Shown one piece after another: positions 40,436 to 48,248 of a stretch of DNA of 51,525 nt. The stretch covers positions 1-51,525 of the forward strand of contig NZ_VCJS01000082.1 in NCBI RefSeq assembly GCF_005893125.1, given 5' to 3'. Below the pieces are notes generated by a model. The model made no database searches. It worked only from the letters and a program-made list of their open reading frames with translations, and was not told where the DNA came from. The translations under genes and the position numbers were made by a program. This DNA comes from Nonomuraea basaltis. Lineage in GTDB: Bacteria > Actinomycetota > Actinomycetes > Streptosporangiales > Streptosporangiaceae. Each line of letters opens with the position of its first letter. Position 1 is the stretch's first letter.

Positions 40436-41005
40436 GACTGCATCATGCGTGCTTTTCCCCGCAACAACCAAACCGGCCCCCTGAAGGAATGCGCACGTGA
40501 CCGAGCGGGCAGTAGTCCGCCGAGGGCCGCCGCACGCCCGCTCACTCGCGCAGTGAACATGGATACGGCATCGTTCACTCAACTGGTCTTTTTGCGAAAT
40601 CTCATATTGTGAGAACCGTCACATTGCTGAAAGCGCTCGGGTCCCAGGACGGGGCTGTGCGGGGCAAGCCGGAGGTGATCTCCACGGGCACGTGGTGCCG
40701 CCGCGACACGGGTCGCGTAGGTGCGCAGACCGCTACCTGCGGCGGGCCGCAGGACGGAGCCACCGTAGGTGCTACCTGTGGCGGGCCGCTGGGCGCGGCC
40801 ATCGCACCGACCTCGGTTGCGATCGCGATCGCCGCTGTGGATATCCTTCACCATCGGCCTGAGCAGCCCGGATTCGCGCGTGCCGGGCGCTCGGTGTTGG
40901 TGGGCTGCGATGGCCCGCGGTTGACCGCCCGGGCCAAAGTGAGTTCCGATGATCTCGCGGTGATCAGACACGCCTCACCGCCGTGGCAGAAGTGAAGGTG
41001 AGCGC
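40436..41005. other. Long region between pdtaS and dasR
   Basis: 570 bp with a Crp-like palindrome at 40608-40623 and, at about 40728-40797, an imperfect duplication of a 39-base unit (GCTACCTG followed by CGGGCCGC). Frames of about 130 codons are open on both strands, but both proteins look like unselected high-GC translation. I annotate no gene; an RNA or a duplicated regulatory site is possible. Confidence 0.4.
40608..40623. promoter_or_regulatory. Crp/GlxR-like palindrome upstream of pdtaS
   Basis: TGTGAGAACCGTCACA is a perfect TGTGA-N6-TCACA site. On the minus strand it is followed at once by a TATGAG -10-like box, so binding here could block or alter a pdtaS promoter. Confidence 0.6.
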
Positions 41006-41725
41006 GTGACAGACGACAGCCCCCGCGTACCGAAGTACTACGACGTGAAACGCAGCCTGCTCGAGCTGACCAAGAGCCTGCCTCCGGGCACGGCGCTGCC
41101 GCCCGAGCGGACGCTGGCCGTACGGTTCGAGACCTCGCGCACCACGGTCCGGCAGGCGCTCACCGAGCTGGTGGTCGAGGGGCGGCTGCTGCGCATCCAG
41201 GGCAAGGGCACGTTCGTGGCCCAGCCGAAGGTGGCGCAGGTGCTGCAGCTGACCTCGTACATCGGGGACCTGCGCACCGCCGGCCTGGAGCCGGACACCA
41301 AGATACTGGAGATGGGCTACATCACCGCGGACGAGCCGCTGGCCCGCCGGCTGGCCATCAACCCGGGCGGGCGCGTGCTGCGCATCCACCGGCTCCGGCT
41401 GGCCAACGGCGAGCCCGTCTCGATCGACACCACCCACCTGTCGGCGCGCCGCTTCCCGCGGCTGCGGCGGGAGCTGGAGGTGCACGCGTCGCTGTACGAG
41501 ACGCTGCACAACGCCTACAACGTGCGGCTCACGGACGCCGAGGAGATCATCGAGACCGTCCTGGCCACGCCGTACGACGCCAAGGCCCTCGGCGTCGACG
41601 TCGGCCTGCCGATGCTCCTGCTCACCCGCCACGCCTTCGACGCCGACGGCAACCCGGTCGAGTGGGCGCAATCCCTCTATCGCGGCGACCGCTACAAGTT
41701 CGTCACCCGCCTCAGGAGGCCGTAG
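41006..41725 (+). CDS. dasR: DasR-type GntR/UTRA regulator
   Basis: A 239-residue HutC-subfamily regulator from GTG 41006. The winged helix-turn-helix (PKYYDVKRSLLELTKSLPPGTALPPERTLAVRFETSRTTVRQALTELVVEGRLLRIQGKGTFVAQPK) and the UTRA domain (LTSYIGDLRTAGLEPDTKILEMGYITADEPLARRL to PVEWAQSLYRGDRYKFVTRLRRP) follow Streptomyces DasR closely. DasR represses chitin and N-acetylglucosamine uptake genes and links amino-sugar supply to development and antibiotics, with GlcN-6-phosphate as releasing ligand. It is monocistronic here, with no dasABC transporter nearby, so the regulon must be elsewhere. Confidence 0.9.
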   Translation: MTDDSPRVPKYYDVKRSLLELTKSLPPGTALPPERTLAVRFETSRTTVRQALTELVVEGRLLRIQGKGTFVAQPKVAQVLQLTSYIGDLRTAGLEPDTKILEMGYITADEPLARRLAINPGGRVLRIHRLRLANGEPVSIDTTHLSARRFPRLRRELEVHASLYETLHNAYNVRLTDAEEIIETVLATPYDAKALGVDVGLPMLLLTRHAFDADGNPVEWAQSLYRGDRYKFVTRLRRP

Positions 41726-41866
41726 GCTCCTGAGCTCCATCATGGTCGTTCCCGTGGCTGGGAAGGAGCCTGTGGGACCTTTGGCCGCACGTGGCCGCAT
41801 GCTTCCTGCACGGCGAGGCCCGATGAGGAGCCCAGGTTGAGCGGGCACCACGTCTAGGCTGGTCAC

Positions 41867-42580
41867 GTGAGTGTTCTCGTCGTCACAGGGACGGACGCGG
41901 CGGTCGGCAAGACCATGGTGACGGCGGCCGTGACCGCCTTGGCGCTCGGCAGGGGTTCGAGCGTGGCGGTGATGAAGCCCGCGCAGACCGGGCTGCCACC
42001 GGGAGTGGCCGGTGATCTGGATGAGGTGATCCGGCTGTCGGGGGTGATGACCACCTTCGAGCTCGGACGGTTTCCCGAGCCGCTCTCACCCGCGGCCGCG
42101 GCGAGACTGGCGGGGTTGCCGCCGGTGTCGCTGGCGGATGCCGCTCGCCAGGTGCGTGAGCTGGCCGAAAGCAACCGGCTGGTGATCGTGGAGGGGACCG
42201 GCGGGCTGCTGGTGCGCTTCGACGAGGACGGAAGCACGATCGCCGACCTGGCCAGGTCGGTCAACGCTCAGGTGCTGGTCGTGGTGCGGGCCCAGGGCGG
42301 GACGCTCAACCACACCGCTCTCACCCTCGAAGCCATGGCCCATCGAGGGCTGGATCTGGCGGGGGTGGTGATCGGCGCGTGGCCGCACGAGCCGGGGCTG
42401 GCCGAGCGGAGCAACGTGGCCGATCTGGAGATGCTGGCCGCCCGGCCGCTGGCCGGCGCCCTGCCCGAGGGGGCGGGCGGTCTCGGCAGGGATGCGTTCG
42501 CGCAGGCGGCACGCAGGGGGTTGGGCGCCACGCTGGGCGGCACGTTCGATCCCTTGGTGTTCCGCCAGCAGGTTCTCTAA
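41867..42580 (+). CDS. bioD: Dethiobiotin synthetase
   Basis: A 237-residue ATP-dependent enzyme from GTG 41867. It begins VLVVTGTDAAVGKTMVTAAV, the BioD P-loop, with MKPAQTGLPPG (substrate-binding Lys), GRFPEPLSPAAAARLAG (the EPLSP motif), VEGTGGLLVRFDEDGSTIADLA and VVVRAQGGTLNHTALTLEAMAHRG. It forms the ureido ring of dethiobiotin from 7,8-diaminopelargonate, CO2 and ATP, the penultimate step of biotin synthesis. bioF, bioA and bioB are not adjacent in this window, so it may be separated from the rest of the pathway or lie at the edge of a dispersed set. Confidence 0.92.
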   Translation: MSVLVVTGTDAAVGKTMVTAAVTALALGRGSSVAVMKPAQTGLPPGVAGDLDEVIRLSGVMTTFELGRFPEPLSPAAAARLAGLPPVSLADAARQVRELAESNRLVIVEGTGGLLVRFDEDGSTIADLARSVNAQVLVVVRAQGGTLNHTALTLEAMAHRGLDLAGVVIGAWPHEPGLAERSNVADLEMLAARPLAGALPEGAGGLGRDAFAQAARRGLGATLGGTFDPLVFRQQVL

Positions 42581-42647
42581 CGGGGCACGGAAGATAACAG
42601 CCTAAATCGCTAGACTCCAGATCTTCGTGGACGACGGGAGCGCACCC

Positions 42648-45446
42648 TTGAGGCTGAAGATCAGGTGCCTTGGCCCTTGGGAGGTCGAGGCCGACGGTGT
42701 CTCGGTCAAGATCGTCGGACGGCGGCGGATCGGGGTGCTGGCCCGGCTCGCCCTGACCGCGGGGCAGGCCGTGCCCACCGACCGGCTTCTCACCGACGTG
42801 TGGGCACGCAGTTCCGCCGCGACCGCGGCCAAGCAGTTGCACATCGTGGTGTCGAAGCTCCGGGAGACACTCGCCTCCCACTGCGGTGCGGAGATCATCG
42901 AGACCGTGCCCGGCGGTTACCGGCTCGCGGTCGAGCGTGACCACGTGGACGCCCACGCCTTCACCCGCCTGTCCGGGAGGGCACGCGCCGCCCGCGCCGA
43001 GGGCGCCACGGTGACCGCTGACGCGCTGTTCCGCCAGGCGCTCGGGCTGTGGCGAGGACCGGCGCTGGCCGAGGTGGACGCGCCCTGGGCGAATATCGAG
43101 GCCGACCGCCTGGAGGAGGAGCGGCTGGCCGTGCTGGAGGACCATGCCGACCTGCGCCTGTCCGCCGGTGACCATCGCGCCGTGGCCGCCGACCTCGCGG
43201 CGCACGTCAGAGCACACCCGCTGCGGGAGCGACCTGCCGCCCAGCTCATGCTCGCCCTGTACCGCGACGCGCGGGTGCCCGAGGCGCTCGAGGCCTACCA
43301 GCGCCTGCGCCGGGTCATGGTCGAGGAACTGGGCATCGAGCCCGGCTCTGAACTGCGCCGCCTCCACCAGGCCGTCCTCGTCAAGGATCCCGTGCTCGAC
43401 CTGGCGCCGGGGCGGCAGACCACGCCGGCCGGACACGTCGCGCCGGCTGAGCTCCCCGCCGATACCCGGGCGTTCACGGCGCGGGCGGCCGAGATCGAGC
43501 GGCTGCGTGCCGATCTGGTGAGCGGTGCCGCAGTCACCGTGATCGACGGGCCGGGCGGCATCGGCAAGTCCGCGCTGGCCGTCCATGTCGCCCATGCCGT
43601 CGCCGGGCGCTTCGGCGACGGCGTCATCTACGTCAACCTGTACGGTTCCACCGCCGGGCTCGCCCCGCTGGCTCCCCTCGAAGCGCTTCGCCATCTGCTG
43701 CGCACCCTGGGGTTGGACGGCGCCGCCGTACCCGCCGACCCCGGGGAGGCTGCCGCGCGCTACCGTTCGCTCACCGCCACGGGCGACCTGCTGGTGATCC
43801 TCGACAACGCCCGCGACGTGCGCCAGGTTCGCCCGCTCATCCCCGCCGGGCAGGGCTGCCGCGTCCTGGTCACCAGCCGCGACCCGCTCGCCACTCTGGA
43901 CAACGCCCAGCACCTGCACCTCGGCAGGCTCGACGCCACCGGCGCGGCCACGCTGCTCACTCGGATGGTCGGATCCGATCGCGTGGACGCCGAGCCGCGG
44001 GCGGCGGAGGAAATCGTACGGCTCTGCGGCGGTTTCCCGCTCGCCCTGCGCATCGCCGGAGCCCGCCTGGCAGTCCGCCCCGACTGGTCGCTCTCTGATC
44101 TCGCGGTACGGCTGGCCGACGCCACCCGGCGGCTTGACCTGCTGGAGTACGCCGACCTGGCCGTACGCGCGAGCATCGCGGTCAGCCACCAGCAGTTGCG
44201 CGAAGAACCGGCCGGACGGGACGCGGCGCAGTTACTCGCCCTGCTCGGGCTGCCGGACCTGACCACGCACACTCCGGCCACCACGGCCGCGCTGGCCGGG
44301 TGGACCGAGCACCGTGCCGAGACCGCGCTGGAAGACCTGATGGACGCCCGCCTGCTCGAACCTGCCGGACCGGGCCGCTACCAGTTCCACGACCTCGTCG
44401 GCCTGTACGCACGGGAGCAGGACGTCCCCGCCGAGGAGCGGGTGAGCGCGGTCGGCCGCGTGCTGCACCACTATCTGGCCACGTCGCAGCGGGCCTCCGC
44501 GCTGGTGAACGGCAGCGCGGAAGCCGCCATGTTCCCCACCGAGCAGCCCGGGGAGGAGCTCGCCACCCTGGAGGCCGCCAACGACTGGGTCGACCGCGAG
44601 CGGGACAACCTGCTGGCCGCAGTACGGCAAGCGGCGCGCGAAGCCGATCGCTCGGTCACGGGACTCGCCACTGCGGTCCAGTGGTTGTTCGAGCGTCGAG
44701 GCTGGTTCTCCGAGCTCGTCGAGGTGGTCGAGGAGGCGGTGCGGCGCGCCAGGGAAGAGGAGGACTGGGAGGCCCAGGCGATCTTGCTCCGCGGGCACGG
44801 CTCCGTCCACCAGCAGCTCGGGCGCTTCCAGGAGTCCGTGTCCCACCTGGAGGAGGCCCTGGTCTGCTGGGACAGGGCCGGGCAGGTGCACCGGAAGGCG
44901 GGCACGCTCAACGACCTGGGCATCACCTACACGATGATGGGGCGCTACGACGACGCACTCGCCGCTCTGGAGAGCGCCCTCGCCCTCATCGAACGGTCGG
45001 GACGCAGGGACCACGAGGCATTCGTTCGTAACAACAGGGTTCACGTCTACTACCGCCAGGGGAGACACGAGGAGGCCGTGGACGAGGCGCGGCACGCCCT
45101 GGCGATGGCGGAGGAGCTGCTGGTCGACACCGGCAGTCTCGGCACCGCCTTCGACACTCTCGCAGACTCCTACCGGGCGCGCGGCCTGCTGCACGAGGCC
45201 GTCGAGGAGTACCAGCAAGCGATCAAACTCCAGCGCGAGGCCGGATTCACCATGGGCACCGCCGTGTCCCACTGGTGGCTCGGCCACACCCTGCACGACC
45301 TGGGGCGGCACGAGGAGGCCAGGAAGTCCTGGCGGGAGTCGCTGGAACTCCTGCGCGAAGCCCGCCTCCTCGCCCCCGTGGAGGTGGCGGACTACCTCGC
45401 GCAGCCGGTCCCGGACACACCGGAACCGATCAGGAACCAGCTGTGA
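42648..45446 (+). CDS. AfsR/SARP-type regulator (BTAD, NB-ARC, TPR)
   Basis: A 932-residue regulator. TTG 42648 is preferred because GGGAG precedes it and the protein then begins at LRLKIRCLGPWEV, the usual SARP start; GTG 42627 is an alternative adding seven residues. An OmpR-like DNA-binding domain (RRRIGVLARLALTAGQAVPTDRLLTDVW...GAEIIETVPGGYRL) is followed by the bacterial transcriptional activator domain (LFRQALGLWRGPALAEVDAPWANIEADRLEEERLAVLEDHADLRL). The NB-ARC-like ATPase has the P-loop GPGGIGKSAL and LVILDNARDVRQVRPLIP. The C-terminal third is TPR repeats (LNDLGITYTMMGRYDDALAALESALAL; FDTLADSYRARGLLHEAVEEYQQAIKL). Such proteins integrate kinase or peptide signals and activate secondary metabolism. 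No biosynthetic cluster is next to it. Confidence 0.9.
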   Translation: MRLKIRCLGPWEVEADGVSVKIVGRRRIGVLARLALTAGQAVPTDRLLTDVWARSSAATAAKQLHIVVSKLRETLASHCGAEIIETVPGGYRLAVERDHVDAHAFTRLSGRARAARAEGATVTADALFRQALGLWRGPALAEVDAPWANIEADRLEEERLAVLEDHADLRLSAGDHRAVAADLAAHVRAHPLRERPAAQLMLALYRDARVPEALEAYQRLRRVMVEELGIEPGSELRRLHQAVLVKDPVLDLAPGRQTTPAGHVAPAELPADTRAFTARAAEIERLRADLVSGAAVTVIDGPGGIGKSALAVHVAHAVAGRFGDGVIYVNLYGSTAGLAPLAPLEALRHLLRTLGLDGAAVPADPGEAAARYRSLTATGDLLVILDNARDVRQVRPLIPAGQGCRVLVTSRDPLATLDNAQHLHLGRLDATGAATLLTRMVGSDRVDAEPRAAEEIVRLCGGFPLALRIAGARLAVRPDWSLSDLAVRLADATRRLDLLEYADLAVRASIAVSHQQLREEPAGRDAAQLLALLGLPDLTTHTPATTAALAGWTEHRAETALEDLMDARLLEPAGPGRYQFHDLVGLYAREQDVPAEERVSAVGRVLHHYLATSQRASALVNGSAEAAMFPTEQPGEELATLEAANDWVDRERDNLLAAVRQAAREADRSVTGLATAVQWLFERRGWFSELVEVVEEAVRRAREEEDWEAQAILLRGHGSVHQQLGRFQESVSHLEEALVCWDRAGQVHRKAGTLNDLGITYTMMGRYDDALAALESALALIERSGRRDHEAFVRNNRVHVYYRQGRHEEAVDEARHALAMAEELLVDTGSLGTAFDTLADSYRARGLLHEAVEEYQQAIKLQREAGFTMGTAVSHWWLGHTLHDLGRHEEARKSWRESLELLREARLLAPVEVADYLAQPVPDTPEPIRNQL

Positions 45447-45607
45447 CGATCCGAACAGCTTGAGAGGAAGCAGAACCTCCCCATTCGTCTGATCGAATCG
45501 TGAGACGTCGAGAGAGGTGGTTTTGTTCGAGGGTGGGGCTAACCCCACCATCCGTCCGCACACCAGACCCATTTCACCTACACCTCCCCCGCCAATACCG
45601 TTGAGCC

Positions 45608-46768
45608 ATGAAAGTCCCCCGTCCGTGGTCGGCACGGGCCTGGCTCGACACGGCCCACGTGATGATCGGCCTGCCGATCGCCGTGGTGCTCGGCGGGCTG
45701 ACGCTCGTCCTGGTCGCGGCGCCTCCCCTGCTGTGGCGCGGGCTGCCGCGGTTCACCGGGGTGCAGCGCTCCAGGTTCGCGGCGTTCCTCGGGGCGCACA
45801 TCGCGCCCGTGCGCTCGCCGAGCAACTGGCGCAGCGCGGCCACGTGGCGGCAGATCGGCTACCACCTGCTGTCGCCGTTCGTGGGCCTGGCGGCGGCGTT
45901 CCTGGTGGCGGTTGCCTGGGGCGGGGCCATCGTGGGGCTGCTGGCGTTTCTGCCGGCGAAGCTGCACGGCCCGCCGCTGGAGTTCGTGTTCGATCTCAGG
46001 GACCAGCGGGTGGTCATGGTGTTCATGGCGGTCGGGTTCGCGCTGCTGCTGCTGGCGCCGGTTCTGGCGCGCGGCATGGCGGCGCTGGACCTGTCGGTGG
46101 CGCGTACGCTGCTCGGCCCCAGCCGGTCCGAGCTGGGCCAGCGGATCGACACGCTGACCGAGAGCCGGGCGGGCGTGATCGACGCAGCCGACGCCGAGCG
46201 CCGCAGGATCGAGCGGGACCTGCACGACGGCGCCCAGCAGCGGCTGGTCTCGCTCGCCATGAACCTGGGGCTGGCCAGGGCCACCCTGACCGACCTGCCC
46301 GAGCCCGCCCGCGAGGCCATCGTTCAGGCGCACGAGGAGGCCAAACAGGCGCTCAAGGAGCTGCGCGACTTCGTCCGCGGCCTGCATCCGGCCGTGCTCA
46401 ACGACCAGGGCCTGGACGCGGCGCTGTCCGGCGTCGCCGCCCGCGCCCCCTTCCCCGTGAAGCTGCGCGTCGACATCGAATGGCGTGCCACTCCTACCAT
46501 CGAGGCGGTGGCCTTCTTCATCGTGTCCGAAGCACTGACCAACATCGCCAAGCACGCCGCGGCCACCAAGGCCGAGGTACGCGTGCGGCGCGAGCGCGAC
46601 CGGCTGCACGTGCTCGTGTACGACGACGGCTGCGGCGGCGCCCGGCTGGACGGCGGCACCGGCCTGCGCGGCCTGGCCCAGCGCATCGACTCCGTCGACG
46701 GGACGCTCCGGCTGTCCAGTCCGCTCGGCGGCCCGACGACGATCGAGGTGGACCTGCCGTGCGAGTAG
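45608..46768 (+). CDS. NarL-type sensor histidine kinase
   Basis: A 386-residue membrane kinase. Hydrophobic segments at about residues 20-45, 95-125 and 135-160 (VMIGLPIAVVLGGLTLVLVAAPP; HLLSPFVGLAAAFLVAVAWGGAIVGLLAF; VVMVFMAVGFALLLLAPVLARG) match the actinobacterial putative-sensor domain. HisKA_3 follows with the phospho-acceptor in RRRIERDLHDGAQQRLVSLAMNLGLA, then HATPase motifs (VSEALTNIAKHA, VYDDGCGGA, GTGLRGLAQRI). The ligand is unknown, but this type usually senses cell-envelope stress. It overlaps the response regulator gene by 10 bp. Confidence 0.91.
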   Translation: MKVPRPWSARAWLDTAHVMIGLPIAVVLGGLTLVLVAAPPLLWRGLPRFTGVQRSRFAAFLGAHIAPVRSPSNWRSAATWRQIGYHLLSPFVGLAAAFLVAVAWGGAIVGLLAFLPAKLHGPPLEFVFDLRDQRVVMVFMAVGFALLLLAPVLARGMAALDLSVARTLLGPSRSELGQRIDTLTESRAGVIDAADAERRRIERDLHDGAQQRLVSLAMNLGLARATLTDLPEPAREAIVQAHEEAKQALKELRDFVRGLHPAVLNDQGLDAALSGVAARAPFPVKLRVDIEWRATPTIEAVAFFIVSEALTNIAKHAAATKAEVRVRRERDRLHVLVYDDGCGGARLDGGTGLRGLAQRIDSVDGTLRLSSPLGGPTTIEVDLPCE

Positions 46769-47415
46769 TGCTCGCCGAGGACTCCGTGCTGCTGCGCGAG
46801 GGGCTGATCCGGCTGCTGGACGCCTCCGGCATGGAGGTGGTGGCGGCCGTGGACGAGGCCGAGGGGCTGCTGCGGGCCGCCGAGAAGCACCGGCCCGAGC
46901 TGGTGATCACGGATGTCCGGATGCCGCCCACGCACACCGACGAAGGGCTGCGGGCCGCCCTCGTGCTACGCCGCCAGCAGCCTGGCCTGCCGGTGCTGGT
47001 GCTCTCGCAGTACGTCGAGGAGCGCTACGCCGCCCAGTTGCTCGCCTCCGCCGCGAACGGCGGCGTCGGCTACCTGCTGAAGGACCGGGTGGCGGACGTG
47101 ACCGAGTTCATCGACGCGCTGCGCAGGGTGGCCTCCGGCGGCACCGCGCTCGACCCCGAGGTGGTCGCCCAGCTCATCCTGCGCGGCAACAGCGACCCGC
47201 TCGAGCGGCTGACGCCCAGGGAGCACGAGGTGCTCAAGCTGATGGCGGAGGGCCGCTCCAACGCCGGCATCGGTCAGGCGCTCGTGCTCAGCGAGGGCGC
47301 GGTGGGCAAGCACATCGGCAACATCTTCACCAAGCTCGATCTGTCCCCGACCGAGGGCGACCACCGGAGGGTGCTCGCCGTGCTGCAGTTCCTGAAGATC
47401 AGGAGCCTGCCGTGA
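46759..47415 (+). CDS. NarL/LuxR-type response regulator
   Basis: A 218-residue regulator from GTG 46759, inside the end of the kinase gene. The receiver domain has VRVVLAEDSVLLREGLIRLL with the acidic pair, the phospho-acceptor Asp in LVITDVRMPP and the Lys in GYLLKDRV. A LuxR-type helix-turn-helix follows: LTPREHEVLKLMAEGRSNAGIGQALVLSEGAVGKHIGNIFTKLDL. It is the cognate partner of the upstream kinase and probably controls its own operon, including the downstream DUF4097 gene, whose GTG overlaps its stop. Confidence 0.93.
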   Translation: MRVVLAEDSVLLREGLIRLLDASGMEVVAAVDEAEGLLRAAEKHRPELVITDVRMPPTHTDEGLRAALVLRRQQPGLPVLVLSQYVEERYAAQLLASAANGGVGYLLKDRVADVTEFIDALRRVASGGTALDPEVVAQLILRGNSDPLERLTPREHEVLKLMAEGRSNAGIGQALVLSEGAVGKHIGNIFTKLDLSPTEGDHRRVLAVLQFLKIRSLP

Positions 47416-48188
47416 GGGCGGCTTGGCTGGCGGCCGGCGCCGTGGTGACCGTGATCGCGCTGGTTGTGTCCACGACAGCGCTCTGGCGCGGGTTCGCCAG
47501 GGCCAGGACACCGGTGGACACCACACAGAGGTCCATCCCGTTCGCGAAGGACAAGGTCGAGATCAAGGGTGCCACGACCCAGGTGAGCGTGATCGTCCTG
47601 GCCGGCGAGGCGGGAGAGCTGCTGATCCACAGAACGCTGCGGTGGTCCAGAGACCGGCCCGACATCACCGAGGACTGGGAGGCGGCCACCTCGACCCTGC
47701 GGCTGGAGGCCGCCTGCCCGGGCTCCGACCAGCCGGACGGTCCCGTGTGCCGGGCCGACTACGTGATCTTCGTGCCGCCGGAGACCGACATCGTGGCCGA
47801 CACGACCGGCGGCGAGCTCGCCGTGAACGACATCTTCGGCAGCGTGCGCCTGACCACCGTCTCCGGCGACGTCCGCGTTCATAACATCTCCGGCCCCATC
47901 TGGGCCAGGACCGGCACCGGCGACGTCGACGCGGAGCGGCTCGACGGCGATACGGCCGACGTGGAGGTCGGCTCCGGCAACGTGGACCTGTCGTTCGTCA
48001 ACCCGCCGATGTCCGTCAGGGCCGTGGTCAGGACCGCGGGAGACGTCCGTGTGAACGTGCCCACCGGCCTCTACGACCTGACGGTGGACGCCGCCAACAC
48101 CACCCTCGACGTCAAGAAGGACGACGAATCGCCGCGGAAGATCACCGCGAAGGCGCCGGGAGGATCGGTGTCCCTGTGCTGCCGTTGA
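47412..48188 (+). CDS. Membrane-anchored DUF4097-family protein
   Basis: A 258-residue protein from GTG 47412, overlapping the response regulator stop (GTGA). One N-terminal membrane segment (AAWLAAGAVVTVIALVVSTTALW) anchors an extracytoplasmic beta-helix-like domain with short repeating strands: TTGGELAVNDIFGSVRLTTVSGDVRVHNISGPIWARTGTGDVDAERLDGDTADVEVGSGNVDLSF. This is the DUF4097 fold often found beside two-component systems that sense the envelope. It is likely an output or accessory sensor of the adjacent kinase/regulator pair; molecular role unknown. Confidence 0.82.
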   Translation: MRAAWLAAGAVVTVIALVVSTTALWRGFARARTPVDTTQRSIPFAKDKVEIKGATTQVSVIVLAGEAGELLIHRTLRWSRDRPDITEDWEAATSTLRLEAACPGSDQPDGPVCRADYVIFVPPETDIVADTTGGELAVNDIFGSVRLTTVSGDVRVHNISGPIWARTGTGDVDAERLDGDTADVEVGSGNVDLSFVNPPMSVRAVVRTAGDVRVNVPTGLYDLTVDAANTTLDVKKDDESPRKITAKAPGGSVSLCCR

Positions 48189-48248
48189 AGATCCCGGCAC
48201 ACGCCTTAAGGTCTGTTTACCGCTGTGACTGGTTGGTAAGTTCCCGGC

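Noticed and set aside
40609..40995. 128-codon plus-strand frame between pdtaS and dasR
   Set aside because: Starts inside the Crp-like palindrome, has no Shine-Dalgarno, and its Cys/Gly-rich repeat reflects the DNA duplication.
42321..44189. 622-codon minus-strand frame opposite the AfsR-type regulator, and similar at 47274-49343
   Set aside because: Antisense composition with no domain; the plus-strand genes are unambiguous.
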